Positions 50,933 to 61,061 are shown, numbered from the stretch's first letter. The stretch is DNA of 64,000 nt from Candidatus Obscuribacter sp. (GCA_021772095.1 JADYXR010000033.1:1-64000), one strand, 5' to 3'. Numbers and translations: made by a program. Notes: a model not told the origin generated them from the sequence alone.

Positions 50933-52183
50933 CTACACCACAGTAGCTGCGCTTTTGTTTTCCAACAAATGCAATTCGAATGCTTCGTGAATCAAGCGCG
51001 CGGCCTTTTCGGCATTGTCGCGTGAAACGACACAGCTGAGCTTCATTTCGCTAGTCGAGATCATTTTGATGTTGATTGAGTTTTCACCAAGGGTAGTGAA
51101 CATCCGAGCGGGGATGTCTGGTTGCTCAACAAGTCCGGCACCGATCAAACTAACTTTGGCGCAGTCGGCGTCAACTTGAACGGAACGCGCTCCGAGCTGT
51201 GCCTTCAGTTCTTCGAGTACGAGAACCGTCTCGTCAAGCGCATCTGAGCTGACCGTGAAGGCGATGCTGTTGTGATCAATCGATGGATGAAACGACTGAA
51301 CGATCATGTCGATACCGATATTTCTTTTCGCAAGAGCTTGTGTGATCTTTCCGGCAATGCCTGGTTGATCGGGTACATCCATGATGGCGACTGCCGCCTG
51401 GTCTTTGTCGATTGCCACAGAACTGATTGCTCTAAAGATTTCCATTTCACCTCCAACGATCAAAGTACCTTTGTCTTCCGGTTTAAACGTATTGCGAACT
51501 CGCAGTTTCACATTGTATTGACGCGCCAACTCAACGGCTCGCGGGTGCAACACTTTGGCGCCAAGGCGCGCCATCTCGAGCACTTCGCCGTATGAAAGCT
51601 GGCGAAGCAATGCCGCATTTTTAACCAAATTCGGGTCGGTTGTATAAATTCCATCGACGTCGGTGTAGATATCACATCCGGTGGCATCGACTGCAGCGGC
51701 AAGCGCGACGGCAGTAGTGTCTGATCCGCCACGCCCCAATGTTGTAACGTCGCCGGTTTCCGTAACGCCCTGGAATCCAGCCACGACGAGAACGTCGTTG
51801 TCTTTCAATCGGTCGGCTAGAGTTTCTTTTCGGATATCAACGATGCGCGCATTTGTGTGGATGCTTTCCGTAAAAATTCCAACTTGCCCGCCGGTCAGCG
51901 AACGTGCTTGCACTCCCATGTCTTGCAGCTTGATCGCCAGAAGTGCGATGGAAACTTGCTCGCCAGTGGATAAAAGCAAATCGAGTTCGCGTTTTTCCGG
52001 ATTGCCGGAACAACTCTTCGCCATTTTGACCAGGTAGTCGGTGGTGTCACCCATGGCAGATACGACGACGATAACTTTGCATTGCTTGGCGCATTCGGCA
52101 ACGATGCCCGCCACGTGCTCGATTCTGCCGATACTTTTTACCGACGTTCCACCGAACTTGAGCACTTTGATTTCATTATTCAT
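50933..52183 (-). CDS. lysC: Aspartate kinase
   Basis: Phosphorylates aspartate, the entry to lysine, threonine and methionine synthesis. The 416-residue protein begins VLKFGGTSVKSIGRIEHVA, has VVSAMGDTTD, LLLSTGEQVS, TLGRGGSDTTAVALA and TDVDGIYTTDPN, and two C-terminal ACT domains that normally bind the feedback inhibitor (DVPDQPGIAGKITQALAKRN and GLVEQPDIPARMFTTLGENS). It is the last gene of hom-thrC-thrB-lysC and overlaps thrB by 8 bases, which ties entry and branch enzymes of threonine synthesis into one transcript. Confidence 0.96.
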   Translation of the reverse strand: MNNEIKVLKFGGTSVKSIGRIEHVAGIVAECAKQCKVIVVVSAMGDTTDYLVKMAKSCSGNPEKRELDLLLSTGEQVSIALLAIKLQDMGVQARSLTGGQVGIFTESIHTNARIVDIRKETLADRLKDNDVLVVAGFQGVTETGDVTTLGRGGSDTTAVALAAAVDATGCDIYTDVDGIYTTDPNLVKNAALLRQLSYGEVLEMARLGAKVLHPRAVELARQYNVKLRVRNTFKPEDKGTLIVGGEMEIFRAISSVAIDKDQAAVAIMDVPDQPGIAGKITQALAKRNIGIDMIVQSFHPSIDHNSIAFTVSSDALDETVLVLEELKAQLGARSVQVDADCAKVSLIGAGLVEQPDIPARMFTTLGENSINIKMISTSEMKLSCVVSRDNAEKAARLIHEAFELHLLENKSAATVV

Positions 52184-53111
52184 GACTTGCTCTGAGGCCC
52201 TCCCTGTCGACTTCTAGACTTAGAATGCGAACCGTACCTTTTTGCGACATCGCCCAATTTTCCAGAAGCGACTTCACGACTGCGACATTGCGAGCTTCCG
52301 AAAGTACGAGCACCGACGAGCCCGCTCCGGATAGCACCACCCCCAGTGCCGGTGAATCCTTCAATAGGTCCTTCACTTCTTGCAGTTCCGGCACTAATGA
52401 CTGGCGATGAGGTTCATGTAAACAGTCGGACAGACCAGCCTTTAACAGCTCTGTGTCTTTCTTTTCAATTGCCATCAATAACAAGGCTGTGTTCTGAATA
52501 TTGCTCACAGCTTCAGCCATCGAAACCATTTTCGGCAGGACAGAGCGCGCATGCGCAGTGCTCACTTCACGATCGGGCACGACAAGAATCGGATGCCAGT
52601 CGGCAGGCCATTCGAGATTGGCAGCCATGTATGAGGGTGGCTGTTTCACGCAGGCGCTCGCCACCAGTCCACCGAAGATGCTGGCGGAAACATTATCCGG
52701 ATGTCCTTCGATTGCCGCGGCAATTTGCAACGCTGATTTTCGATCAGGATTTTGCCCTGAAAAATACATACCCGCCCAAACCGTGGCAGCGATGCATGCC
52801 GCACTGGAGCCAAGTCCACGCGACAATGGAATGTCTGAATCGATAGTGACCTTCAGGTTTTTAAACTGCGGTTTGAGCTCCGGAAAATGTTTTTCCAGTA
52901 CTTGCATCACCAGATTGTCGCTATTCAATGGCAATGCGGCGGCGTCGGTTCCCTTAATTGTAATTTCAGGCCCGCCACCATTAGTGGTGCCGTTTTCTTT
53001 CAATTCGAACGTAAGAGTGCAATAAAGCTGATACGCCAGAGCCAAGGCATCGAATCCTGGTCCGAGATTGGCGCTGCTGGCCGGAACTCTGACTGTGAGC
53101 TGTTTATTCAT
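52176..53111 (-). CDS. thrB: Homoserine kinase
   Basis: GHMP-family kinase that phosphorylates homoserine. Seen: VRVPASSANLGPGFDALALA at the N-terminus, the ATP-binding loop SRGLGSSAACIAATVWAG, and the C-terminal GVVLSGAGSSVLVLSEA. The product has 311 residues, family length. ATG 53111 follows GGAAG at five bases; GTG 53123 is an alternative. Its end overlaps lysC by 8 bases and it lies 31 bases after thrC. Confidence 0.95.
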   Translation of the reverse strand: MNKQLTVRVPASSANLGPGFDALALAYQLYCTLTFELKENGTTNGGGPEITIKGTDAAALPLNSDNLVMQVLEKHFPELKPQFKNLKVTIDSDIPLSRGLGSSAACIAATVWAGMYFSGQNPDRKSALQIAAAIEGHPDNVSASIFGGLVASACVKQPPSYMAANLEWPADWHPILVVPDREVSTAHARSVLPKMVSMAEAVSNIQNTALLLMAIEKKDTELLKAGLSDCLHEPHRQSLVPELQEVKDLLKDSPALGVVLSGAGSSVLVLSEARNVAVVKSLLENWAMSQKGTVRILSLEVDREGLRASHE

Positions 53112-53142
53112 TGCTTCTTCCACTCAAGTCTCATCGTTCGTT

Positions 53143-54294
53143 CTACTTCAGTCCCATCGCTGCGATCAGAGTTTCGAGTTGCGGAGCGATGGGATTGAGT
53201 GCAACTGAGCTATGGCTGAGTGCGCAGTCCGGATCTTTCAATCCATTGCCAGTGAGCACGCAGACAACGGTGGCATCACCCTGCACGATTCCTTTCTGAA
53301 CCATTTTGCGGAGTCCGGCTACAGATGCGGCGCTTGCCGGTTCGCAAAACACACCTTCAGTCTGCGCGAGCATTTTGTACGCTTCGATGATTTCTTCATC
53401 AGTAACCATGTCGATCAAACCATTCGATTTATCGACTGCCTTTTGCGCTTCAACCCAACTGGCCGGATTGCCAATGCGAATCGCGGTAGCTAAAGTTTCC
53501 GGGTTTTCGATTGGACGACCATGAACCATGGGCGCAGCTCCAGCGGCCTGGAAGCCGCACATGCGCGGGACTTTCAAACTGCCCGGTCCAACAATTTCGA
53601 TTTCAGCGGTCGCACTTCCGGTTTTATATCGCATGTGGCGACCGGTGTCTTCTATTGAACTCCACTGACAGAATCCGCGGAAGTACGCCGAAATGTTTCC
53701 TGCATTTCCTACCGGGATACAGAGGAAATCAGGCGTTTCGCCCAACGCTTCTCGGACTTCGAATGCTCCAGTCTTCTGACCTTCCAATCGAAACGGATTG
53801 ATCGAATTGACGATCGTAACCGGGAAATTCGCGCCGACTTGTTTTACCAGCTCGAGAGCTTGATCGAAATTTCCATCAACTTGAATGACTTTGCTTCCAT
53901 ACAAAATCGCCTGAGCCAGTTTGCCGAGCGCCACCTTGCCCGCCGGCAACAGCACATAGCATTTCAATCCAGCTTTAGCGGAAAACGCAGCCGCCGAAGC
54001 GCTGGTATTACCGGTAGAGGCACAGATAACGGCGCGCGATCCTTCTTCGACGGCTTTCGAGATCGCCATGGTCATACCGCGATCTTTAAAACTGCCCGTC
54101 GGATTCAAACCTTCCAATTTGAGCCGGATATCAACTTTTGGTATTCCAAGAACTTTGGCTAAATTCCGAGCTCTAATCAATGGAGTGTAGCCTTCTCCCA
54201 GGCTGACAATCGGAGTCTTGTCCGTGACGGGCAAGTATGAGCGATATCTCTGAATTAGCGGTGTAACACCGCGGATGGTATCAATCGAACTCAT
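53143..54294 (-). CDS. thrC: Threonine synthase
   Basis: PLP enzyme converting O-phosphohomoserine to threonine. The 383-residue protein has TPIVSLGEGYTPLIRARNLA, the PLP lysine in NPTGSFKDRGMTMAI, ASTGNTSASAAAFSAKAGLK, the phosphate-loop region PVGNAGNISAYFRGF and VCVLTGNGLKDPD near the end. It is the short thrC type without the long N-terminal domain of the yeast/Escherichia form. GAGGAG precedes the ATG, and it begins 11 bases after hom. Confidence 0.95.
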   Translation of the reverse strand: MSSIDTIRGVTPLIQRYRSYLPVTDKTPIVSLGEGYTPLIRARNLAKVLGIPKVDIRLKLEGLNPTGSFKDRGMTMAISKAVEEGSRAVICASTGNTSASAAAFSAKAGLKCYVLLPAGKVALGKLAQAILYGSKVIQVDGNFDQALELVKQVGANFPVTIVNSINPFRLEGQKTGAFEVREALGETPDFLCIPVGNAGNISAYFRGFCQWSSIEDTGRHMRYKTGSATAEIEIVGPGSLKVPRMCGFQAAGAAPMVHGRPIENPETLATAIRIGNPASWVEAQKAVDKSNGLIDMVTDEEIIEAYKMLAQTEGVFCEPASAASVAGLRKMVQKGIVQGDATVVCVLTGNGLKDPDCALSHSSVALNPIAPQLETLIAAMGLK

Positions 54295-54305
54295 GGATAA
54301 CTCCT

Positions 54306-55586
54306 CTATTTTACCGAGCTGCTCTTGCCGTCAAAGATAGCGATGCAGGTTGCTGAACGTTTGATAAATTCCTCAGACTTCATTGTGGCGATCGCTTTTT
54401 CGACGCGCCCGGTTTCGACTGGATGCGTGATGATAACGACCGACGCGCCTTTCTCCTCGACGCCACGCTGAATGATGCTTTGGATGCTGATTTGATTGGC
54501 ACCGAATATGCTGCCAATTTTACCGATTACACCGGGGTGATCTTCAACTTCCAGACGAATGTAATAAGGGCTGATCCAGTTCTCAGGATCGGTAACTTTT
54601 TGCCACTGGTCACCGACTGGGCTGTGGAAGTAACTGGCAAAATCCTGCAGGCGGAGCGCCGTGGAAAGATTGACCAGGTCACCGACGATGGCTGATGCGG
54701 TAGGCAATTGTCCGGCACCTGGACCGACCATCATCAATTCACCAACAGCGTGTCCGTTTACCACAATGCCATTGTTTGAACCCGATACACTGGCGAGCGG
54801 ATGTTTGATTGGCACCATGCATGGTTCCACACGCGCGGCGACATTTCCATTGATTCTGGCAGCACGACCAATTAGTTTGATTCGGTAGCCAAACTCTTTT
54901 GCATGTTCGAAATCAATCGGCTCGATGTGCGTAATTCCGCGACGGTAGATATCATCCGGTTTTACGAACTGACCAAAAGCCAAGGCCGCGAGAATCGAAA
55001 CTTTGTAAGCGACATCGAATCCTTCCACGTCATTAGTCGGATCAGCTTCCGCGAAGCCCAGTGCCTGAGCCTTCGCTAGTGCCGCTTCAAAACTCTCGCC
55101 TTTCTCTTCCATTTCAGAAAGAATAAAATTCGTCGTGCCGTTCAAAATTCCAAGAATGGATTCCAATTCGTTGGCGCCCAGTCCCCTTTGAATTGTGGAA
55201 ATCAACGGAATTCCACCGGCGACCGATGCCTCGAAAAATATCGCCACTTCTTTCTCGCGAGCAAGCTTGAAAAGTTCCGGACCGTGCTTGGCAAGCACTT
55301 CTTTATTAGCAGTGACTATGTGCTTGCGCGATTCAATTGCTTTGACAATCAGGTCGAGAGCGGGTTGTTCGCCGCCCATGACTTCGATCAAAACCTCGAT
55401 CTCGGGGTCGTTGACTACTTCTTCGGCGTTAATGGAAATCTGGCAGCCCGGATCGATGTCCCGTTTTTTATCGAGGTCTTTGACCGCCACGCGCTTCAAC
55501 GTCAACGTTTTGTGATTGCTCAAGAGCTTCACAACACCAGTGCCGACTACTCCCATCCCCAGCATGCCAACTACAACTCGCGCCAT
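54306..55586 (-). CDS. hom: Homoserine dehydrogenase
   Basis: NAD(P)H-dependent reduction of aspartate semialdehyde to homoserine. The 426-residue protein has the nucleotide-binding loop VGMLGMGVVGTGVVKLLSNH, TANKEVLAKHGPELFKLA, FEASVAGGIPLI, GILNGTTNFIL and AEADPTNDVEGFDVAYKVSI, then a C-terminal ACT domain (VEDHPGVIGKIGSIFGANQI). It is the first gene of the threonine operon, with AAGGG before the ATG. No leader peptide rich in Thr or Ile codons was found upstream. Confidence 0.96.
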   Translation of the reverse strand: MARVVVGMLGMGVVGTGVVKLLSNHKTLTLKRVAVKDLDKKRDIDPGCQISINAEEVVNDPEIEVLIEVMGGEQPALDLIVKAIESRKHIVTANKEVLAKHGPELFKLAREKEVAIFFEASVAGGIPLISTIQRGLGANELESILGILNGTTNFILSEMEEKGESFEAALAKAQALGFAEADPTNDVEGFDVAYKVSILAALAFGQFVKPDDIYRRGITHIEPIDFEHAKEFGYRIKLIGRAARINGNVAARVEPCMVPIKHPLASVSGSNNGIVVNGHAVGELMMVGPGAGQLPTASAIVGDLVNLSTALRLQDFASYFHSPVGDQWQKVTDPENWISPYYIRLEVEDHPGVIGKIGSIFGANQISIQSIIQRGVEEKGASVVIITHPVETGRVEKAIATMKSEEFIKRSATCIAIFDGKSSSVK

Positions 55587-55634
55587 AATTACTGTTTCCC
55601 TTCTGCAAAGTGCCTGCCCGTAGGCCCCAACGCG

Positions 55635-55640
55635 ATTATA
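55635..55640 (-). promoter_or_regulatory. Possible -10 box of the threonine operon
   Basis: TATAAT on the minus strand, about 50 bases before the hom start codon. The -35 position (CGTTTG) is poor, so the promoter may need an activator. Confidence 0.4.
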
Positions 55641-55719
55641 AGATCCCGTTTATAATCAAACGTTTGTTTCGTCAGACGTGATGACCTATTGTCGCTGAGA
55701 TCAGCGGAAAATGGCTGTT

Positions 55720-56820
55720 TTAGTCTTGAGGTGATTTCAAATACGAAATAATTGCGTTGACGTTGCCCAAATTCTTGCCCATATCGAAGGTCACACCTTT
55801 GGGAGACTCGCTCCAGACGACACAAACCGTGCGCTGATCGTTTACTTTCGAAAAAACCATCAAAATTTCCTGACCATCATCCACAAGCGATTTAGCAACG
55901 CGCGCTTCGATGGTCCCGCCGGCAGGCTCGACCGCAATAGGCGTGCAATTGTTGATTGTGTTGAGCGCCTGCACTCCAAGTTCAAAAGCTTCGTGATACG
56001 GCATGTTCAATTCGATGTCGAGAAATTGAATGGAAGAAGCAGATATCCGGCGCAGATCGGAGCGCTGCCTTCTGATGCTTGCCCATTGCAAAATCACCAT
56101 AACGACACCAAATGAAATACCAAACAAACATGCCGCTGGTAGCAAATCGAACGCGTTTAAGCACACTGTGTAAAAACTAAACACAAAGATTGTCGGCACA
56201 GAATACGAAAAAAATATTTTCAGATAAATGCGAACGTTCTTCTCAACCTCGTCATCAAGACAAATATCATGACCGAGCACATGCCGTTCTTCAGTGAGGC
56301 ACCACTGGCGGTATCCATTCAATTCCACGTCTTTAACCGACCGATTACCTAAAATCATCGGACGCATGAGACTGAACAATTTGCGAGAAACCGGAATATA
56401 CATGTCGCGAGAGCGCTGCACTTCAAGCCAATTCGGCAATAGGATCAGGCTATCGAGAGACTGGCCGGAAGGGCGATTCGGGTATGAAACGTCATAAACA
56501 AAAATGTGCAAATCGTTATGCCGAATTTTCACAATTTTGGCGATCTTGTAAGCGCTTTCACCGTTCATTCCATAAATACTAAACACGTCGCCTTCGGACA
56601 GATGGTCGGAACTCGCACCAGATGCGGCAACATGAAGCCTGTCGTTAACGACTTGGAGCTGATCGGCGTTCCCAACAGAATTGCCGATTTCGAAACTATC
56701 ATCGCCCGGCTTCGCATTGTTCGCGACTTCCAAACGATCACCATCACCTTTTACCGGGTGACCTGATTGTTCTTCGTCGAGATCTTTGTCGCTATTTGCT
56801 TCGTGCAAGTATGAGTTCAC
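55720..56820 (-). CDS. Hypothetical membrane protein downstream of the ArnT-like gene
   Basis: Unrecognised 366-residue protein. It has an acidic N-terminus, a beta-rich soluble region (about 75-190) with GDVFSIYGMNGESAYKIAK, two membrane helices at about 200-245 (LKIFFSYSVPTIFVFSFYTV, then AACLFGISFGVVMVILQW), and a C-terminal soluble domain of about 100 residues. The start lies 29 bases inside the end of the ArnT-like gene, so both are probably expressed together. The function may relate to glycosylation or envelope modification by association only. Confidence 0.6.
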   Translation of the reverse strand: MNSYLHEANSDKDLDEEQSGHPVKGDGDRLEVANNAKPGDDSFEIGNSVGNADQLQVVNDRLHVAASGASSDHLSEGDVFSIYGMNGESAYKIAKIVKIRHNDLHIFVYDVSYPNRPSGQSLDSLILLPNWLEVQRSRDMYIPVSRKLFSLMRPMILGNRSVKDVELNGYRQWCLTEERHVLGHDICLDDEVEKNVRIYLKIFFSYSVPTIFVFSFYTVCLNAFDLLPAACLFGISFGVVMVILQWASIRRQRSDLRRISASSIQFLDIELNMPYHEAFELGVQALNTINNCTPIAVEPAGGTIEARVAKSLVDDGQEILMVFSKVNDQRTVCVVWSESPKGVTFDMGKNLGNVNAIISYLKSPQD

Positions 56821-58900
56821 TGCCGCCGGTCAGGTTTCCTTTGTTCTTAAAAATATAGCCCGGGTTCAAACTTTTGGGAATGAAACCCCGGCGCTCAATT
56901 ACTGCTAATCGCGCACGTGCTGCAGTCGGCAGCGCGTCGAAATCGACGTTCTTGATCATCAACCAATGACTGCCTGGAGTCGAGAGAAATGCGTCGAGCT
57001 CACCGACATTTCCTACTTTGATCGGCTCGCGCCCGGTTCGGAAAGTCACTTCGTCGATCCAATGTTCGAGTCCCGCGTACATGCCGATGCCGACGCTGTT
57101 CTCGTCGCCGACTACGTTTTGGCCGATGGTGTTGTGATCGAAAGAGAAGATTCCCGGTTTGTTCGTGGAAGGCGCGGACGTGTCGGGGGTGTTGGTGGTG
57201 GCAGTGCCAGGCGTATCAGCAGTTCCAATAACGGTGGCTGCCGTGGTATCAGCGGCGACTGGGGAATTCGTTTTAGTATCGACGGTTTGAACAGGAATAG
57301 GCTTGTCTTTCTCGGCGACTTTGATGTCGTTGGCATATTGAAGTGCCGGCTGCATCGCTGTCATAACCGGCATCGCGACGGCGGCGAAGACAGAACCTGT
57401 AATTACCACGCCACTAAATACGGTGACGCATGCTGCAAACGTTTTGCCTTTGAATAGTTTGGTCAGACCAAAACATCCGACGGCTATTGGAACGAGGGCG
57501 ACAACAACAGGTGAGACAGCGGCTGGATAAGGCAAGACGCTAAGGAAAAGACCAAGACCAACACCGACGACAATCAGCGCGACATTCAAAATTGCGATCG
57601 CGGTCTTGGCGAATTTGTTTTGATCGTCGATCCATTTCGAGAGATACAAACCAACTAAGGCAGCACAGGCAGGAAACGCAGGCAGCGCGTAATAGTCAAT
57701 CTTGCCTCTGGACAAGGAGAAGAAGCCAACCACGACAGCAACCCACATCCATAAATACAACTGAATGTGCGACGATTCGAGCGGCGTTTTGGTTTTGCGT
57801 TGAGCGAGAAATTGTTTTATAGATAAGTACAGAATCGGCGGCAAGAAAACTGACCATGGCAAAAATCCGCCCATTAGCGAGACGAGCATGAACCAGATTG
57901 GTCTGTGCGTGTCATACGTGGCGCCGGCGAATCGCTGGAAATTTTCTCTTATAAAGAAGTACGTGATCGCTTCCATGCCGTTGGCGTTATATGCCAGGAA
58001 AAACCACGGCGACGCGATCAGGCACAAAGCCAGGGCACCGAAGGCGAGATGCTTTGGTTTAACCAGAGACAGTTTGCGCTCAACAATCAAGAATGCGATG
58101 AAGAACGCCGCAGGGAGCACAACGGCAACCGGTCCTTTGGTCAGGAAACCGAGTCCCATGGCGGCAGCGGCGAGGGACCACAGTTTAGTCCGGGTCCAAT
58201 TCGTAGTGCGAGGCGCAAGTGTGCCCGAATTGACCGTCGCCGAAGAAGTGCCTGGATTGTCATCCGCGGACGAAGGGCCAAAGTTCAGTTCGTTCTTCTC
58301 CGGGGCCCGATAACCGGCATACATTAATATCAGAGTAATCGTGTCGACGAGAACGAGCATGGTGTCTGACATGCAGAGCGCGCTGAACGACAGATACATA
58401 AATGATGTGGCAAGCGCCATGGCAGCAATCAAACCGGCGCGCCATCCGAACAGCGAACGGCAGGCGTACGCAGTGACAACGATCGTGGCTGCTGAAGCCA
58501 GAATCGTCGGGATGCGCGCGGCAAAATGCGAGATGCCGAAGGTTTTAAAACAAGCAATGATGAACCAATAAACCAGAATCGGTTTATCGAAAAACGCTTG
58601 CCCGTGATACAGAGGCGTAACCATGTTGGAGGTCGCGATCATCTCGCGCGCGCACTCGGCGAAGAAAACTTCGGCTCGACTGAACTTGGGCCAGTGCAGG
58701 GAAATCAAAGCGTACAGAATCGCGGCAGCGACCGTGATGAGCGCGACTCTAAAGCCGAATTGCTTCGCTTCGCTTCCGATATAGTCCCCGTTTGGGCGGT
58801 GCAAATCTTCAGAAACGCCGGTGAGTGGCTGTCCTCGATGACTTTTCGAGTCCACCGGCAGCTTTTCCTGATCTGCCACGTCGTCCATTAGCGTTTTCAT
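56792..58900 (-). CDS. ArnT/PMT-type membrane glycosyltransferase
   Basis: Integral-membrane transferase of the GT-C fold that moves a sugar from a polyprenyl-phosphate donor to lipid A, protein or another acceptor. The 702-residue protein has about 12 helices. The first periplasmic loop fits the ArnT/PMT pattern: HWPKFSRAEVFFAECAREMI, then TPLYHGQAFFDKPILVYWF, with the catalytic acid position in SRAEVFF. A Thr/Ala/Pro-rich insertion (about 560-610, GTADTPGTATTNTPDTSAP) lies in the C-terminal periplasmic part. ATG 58900 follows AGG. Neither the donor nor the acceptor can be told. Confidence 0.85.
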   Translation of the reverse strand: MKTLMDDVADQEKLPVDSKSHRGQPLTGVSEDLHRPNGDYIGSEAKQFGFRVALITVAAAILYALISLHWPKFSRAEVFFAECAREMIATSNMVTPLYHGQAFFDKPILVYWFIIACFKTFGISHFAARIPTILASAATIVVTAYACRSLFGWRAGLIAAMALATSFMYLSFSALCMSDTMLVLVDTITLILMYAGYRAPEKNELNFGPSSADDNPGTSSATVNSGTLAPRTTNWTRTKLWSLAAAAMGLGFLTKGPVAVVLPAAFFIAFLIVERKLSLVKPKHLAFGALALCLIASPWFFLAYNANGMEAITYFFIRENFQRFAGATYDTHRPIWFMLVSLMGGFLPWSVFLPPILYLSIKQFLAQRKTKTPLESSHIQLYLWMWVAVVVGFFSLSRGKIDYYALPAFPACAALVGLYLSKWIDDQNKFAKTAIAILNVALIVVGVGLGLFLSVLPYPAAVSPVVVALVPIAVGCFGLTKLFKGKTFAACVTVFSGVVITGSVFAAVAMPVMTAMQPALQYANDIKVAEKDKPIPVQTVDTKTNSPVAADTTAATVIGTADTPGTATTNTPDTSAPSTNKPGIFSFDHNTIGQNVVGDENSVGIGMYAGLEHWIDEVTFRTGREPIKVGNVGELDAFLSTPGSHWLMIKNVDFDALPTAARARLAVIERRGFIPKSLNPGYIFKNKGNLTGGSELILARSK

Positions 58901-59160
58901 CAATCCTGTATCTCAAAAATCGCTGGAGCCCTTGAAATAGCGATATTTCGAGATTATGACATCTCAACGTGTCCAAAACCTGAATGTTATTTATAGGAGA
59001 ACCTTCTGAGTTTTTCACGGGGTACCTTTTGGGGTACAAGCCATGGTGAAAATACTAATGGTGTCGGTAATTCCCCCAATCGACTATGCCGTGCGAAGAA
59101 GCTACGATTCTGCCTGTCAAGCGCAATTGCTGTTTCTTTTTATGTGTGGGGTCCGAACCA

Positions 59161-60924
59161 ATGGTCCAGTCTCAATTTGAATCTGCTGGATTCCAGGGCG
59201 GCCCGCCTTCATCAGGTCCGGACCTCCATAACAACGGATTGGTCAGACAAATGATGATTGATACCGAGATCAAGAAGAACGCGCCAAAGACAGAACCTTC
59301 CGTATTAGACGGACTTACTAGAATGGGCCTGTTAGCCGGTGGTGGCATCAAAGACGCCTCGGCAAACGCTCTGGAAAATTATACGGACCCTGCGCCGGAT
59401 GCCGCGATGGGCGTTGGTCGCGCCGAAGTAGAAATAGCGCCTGACCCGGCGCAAGTAGTCAAAACCGATGGTGGTAAAAAAGAAATGAAGACAGCTGATA
59501 CTGCCGGTGATGGCATCGTAGCAACCACTACAAGACCAAGTTCTTCCTCCATGGTCAAGGACTTTGCACCGCCGGCTGAAGGCAGAAGTGCCGAGCCGTC
59601 GAGCCAGAGCCGTTTTGCTGGAGTCATTCGTCGCGAGGCGCCGAAGGTAGAACTAGCTAGTACGATGGCGAATGAAGTGCCAGCCGCTAAATCGAAAAAC
59701 ACTGAAACCATGATCGAACCTGCAGAAGCAGTCGTCACGACAAAGGACGCAGCTATCGAAACTGCGATCACCAAGCCAATCGAGATCAGTCCGGAAGCCG
59801 CTGGGTTGGCCAAGAAAATGGACGCAACTTTCCTGGATGCGCAAAAATATGCCAAAGCGTTCGAACATCAACGCAGTCAACGGCATGCAGAACGCGAGAT
59901 CGTCGACATTGAAACAGGCAAACGCAGATTCACTGACTCGGCCGAAAAAGACACCGCGTTGGAAAGCGCACGCGCGAAGAAAGCCGCAGCCGATGCCTCA
60001 CTCAGAGAAGGCGTGCCACCACGTTACGCCCAAACGTTGAAAAAACTCCACGACTATACCAAAGCAGTAGAAGACTATTACAAAGCCGAACCGAACGCCA
60101 CCTCCCGCGATGCCATGCTCCGCGAAGCAGTGAAGAAAGTCGAAGACTTGATGTCGCCAATCGACAATATCTGGAACGGCATTCCAGGCAAAACCCCAGA
60201 CCTGGCGCGTCCCGGTATCCGCGGACGAAGCGAGCGCCCGATGTGGCCGGAAGAAAGACTTCCACAAATTCAGCAACACCTTGACGCAAAAATCAACACG
60301 GTCGACAACGCTCAAGCACAGCGCATCGGCGTGGTCAAAGATAACCTGGCAGTGAAAGAAGTTTTGAGACTGCACCAGGCAGGCGAACTTCCGAAAGACG
60401 GATCGGTAATTTTCTTCACCAATGAAGGAACCTTGTTGTATCAATCCGAACTAAAAGTTTCACAACGCTCCACACAAGCACGCGCAAAAGATTCGGCTTC
60501 CGCTGAAAAACATGCCAACAACACACCAGCATTCGTCGATGTAGCCAAAATCGATCGTGGACTTGGACCCGAAGGCGCTGGACTGTGGCGTTTCATCGGT
60601 CAAGAAAATCGCATCGTCGGTGCGGCAATTCTTCAACCAGTCGTCAAAGACGGCAAAATGGTCGAACTCCCTGGCGCCAGAAGTAGAAATGGCGAAGCGA
60701 CAATCAAAAAAGAAGTTTCAATGACGATTGGTGAAATTCCAGCCGAAGTGACCAGCAACATGGCATACGGACATCTGCTCAACACACTTCGTGCTAAGAA
60801 AGCAGCAATCGAGAAAGGTAGCGCACCAGATGCAGTGCACCAGGATGCTGGTCCGCTGCTTGGTCAAACCGGACACCATAGTTCGGCCGCTGCGGAGATG
60901 CTCTCCAAGCCGGAGGGGAAATAA
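59161..60924 (+). CDS. Long hypothetical protein, soluble
   Basis: Unrecognised 587-residue protein. It has no signal or membrane segment in this frame; ATG 59161 follows TGTGGGG, while an ATG at 59086 would add a Cys-rich, hydrophobic 25-residue piece (RNCCFFLCVG). Residues to about 220 are Pro/Ala/Thr-rich and probably disordered. About 230-400 are helical (KMDATFLDAQKYAKAFEHQR) and the C-terminal part looks globular (GSVIFFTNEGTLLYQSELKV, then GLWRFIGQENRIVGAAILQ). A strong terminator follows. It may be a lineage-specific protein. Confidence 0.65.
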   Translation: MVQSQFESAGFQGGPPSSGPDLHNNGLVRQMMIDTEIKKNAPKTEPSVLDGLTRMGLLAGGGIKDASANALENYTDPAPDAAMGVGRAEVEIAPDPAQVVKTDGGKKEMKTADTAGDGIVATTTRPSSSSMVKDFAPPAEGRSAEPSSQSRFAGVIRREAPKVELASTMANEVPAAKSKNTETMIEPAEAVVTTKDAAIETAITKPIEISPEAAGLAKKMDATFLDAQKYAKAFEHQRSQRHAEREIVDIETGKRRFTDSAEKDTALESARAKKAAADASLREGVPPRYAQTLKKLHDYTKAVEDYYKAEPNATSRDAMLREAVKKVEDLMSPIDNIWNGIPGKTPDLARPGIRGRSERPMWPEERLPQIQQHLDAKINTVDNAQAQRIGVVKDNLAVKEVLRLHQAGELPKDGSVIFFTNEGTLLYQSELKVSQRSTQARAKDSASAEKHANNTPAFVDVAKIDRGLGPEGAGLWRFIGQENRIVGAAILQPVVKDGKMVELPGARSRNGEATIKKEVSMTIGEIPAEVTSNMAYGHLLNTLRAKKAAIEKGSAPDAVHQDAGPLLGQTGHHSSAAAEMLSKPEGK

Positions 60925-61061
60925 CGAGATATTAGGCCTCTGGAATCGAGCAGCCTGTAATGGGCGACCACAACTCGACACAGACCCGAAAGCAGCCCAA
61001 ACAGTCCTGACTACTCTACGGGATAGATAGTACATCGGCAGAGTTGGGCGGATATCCAAAT

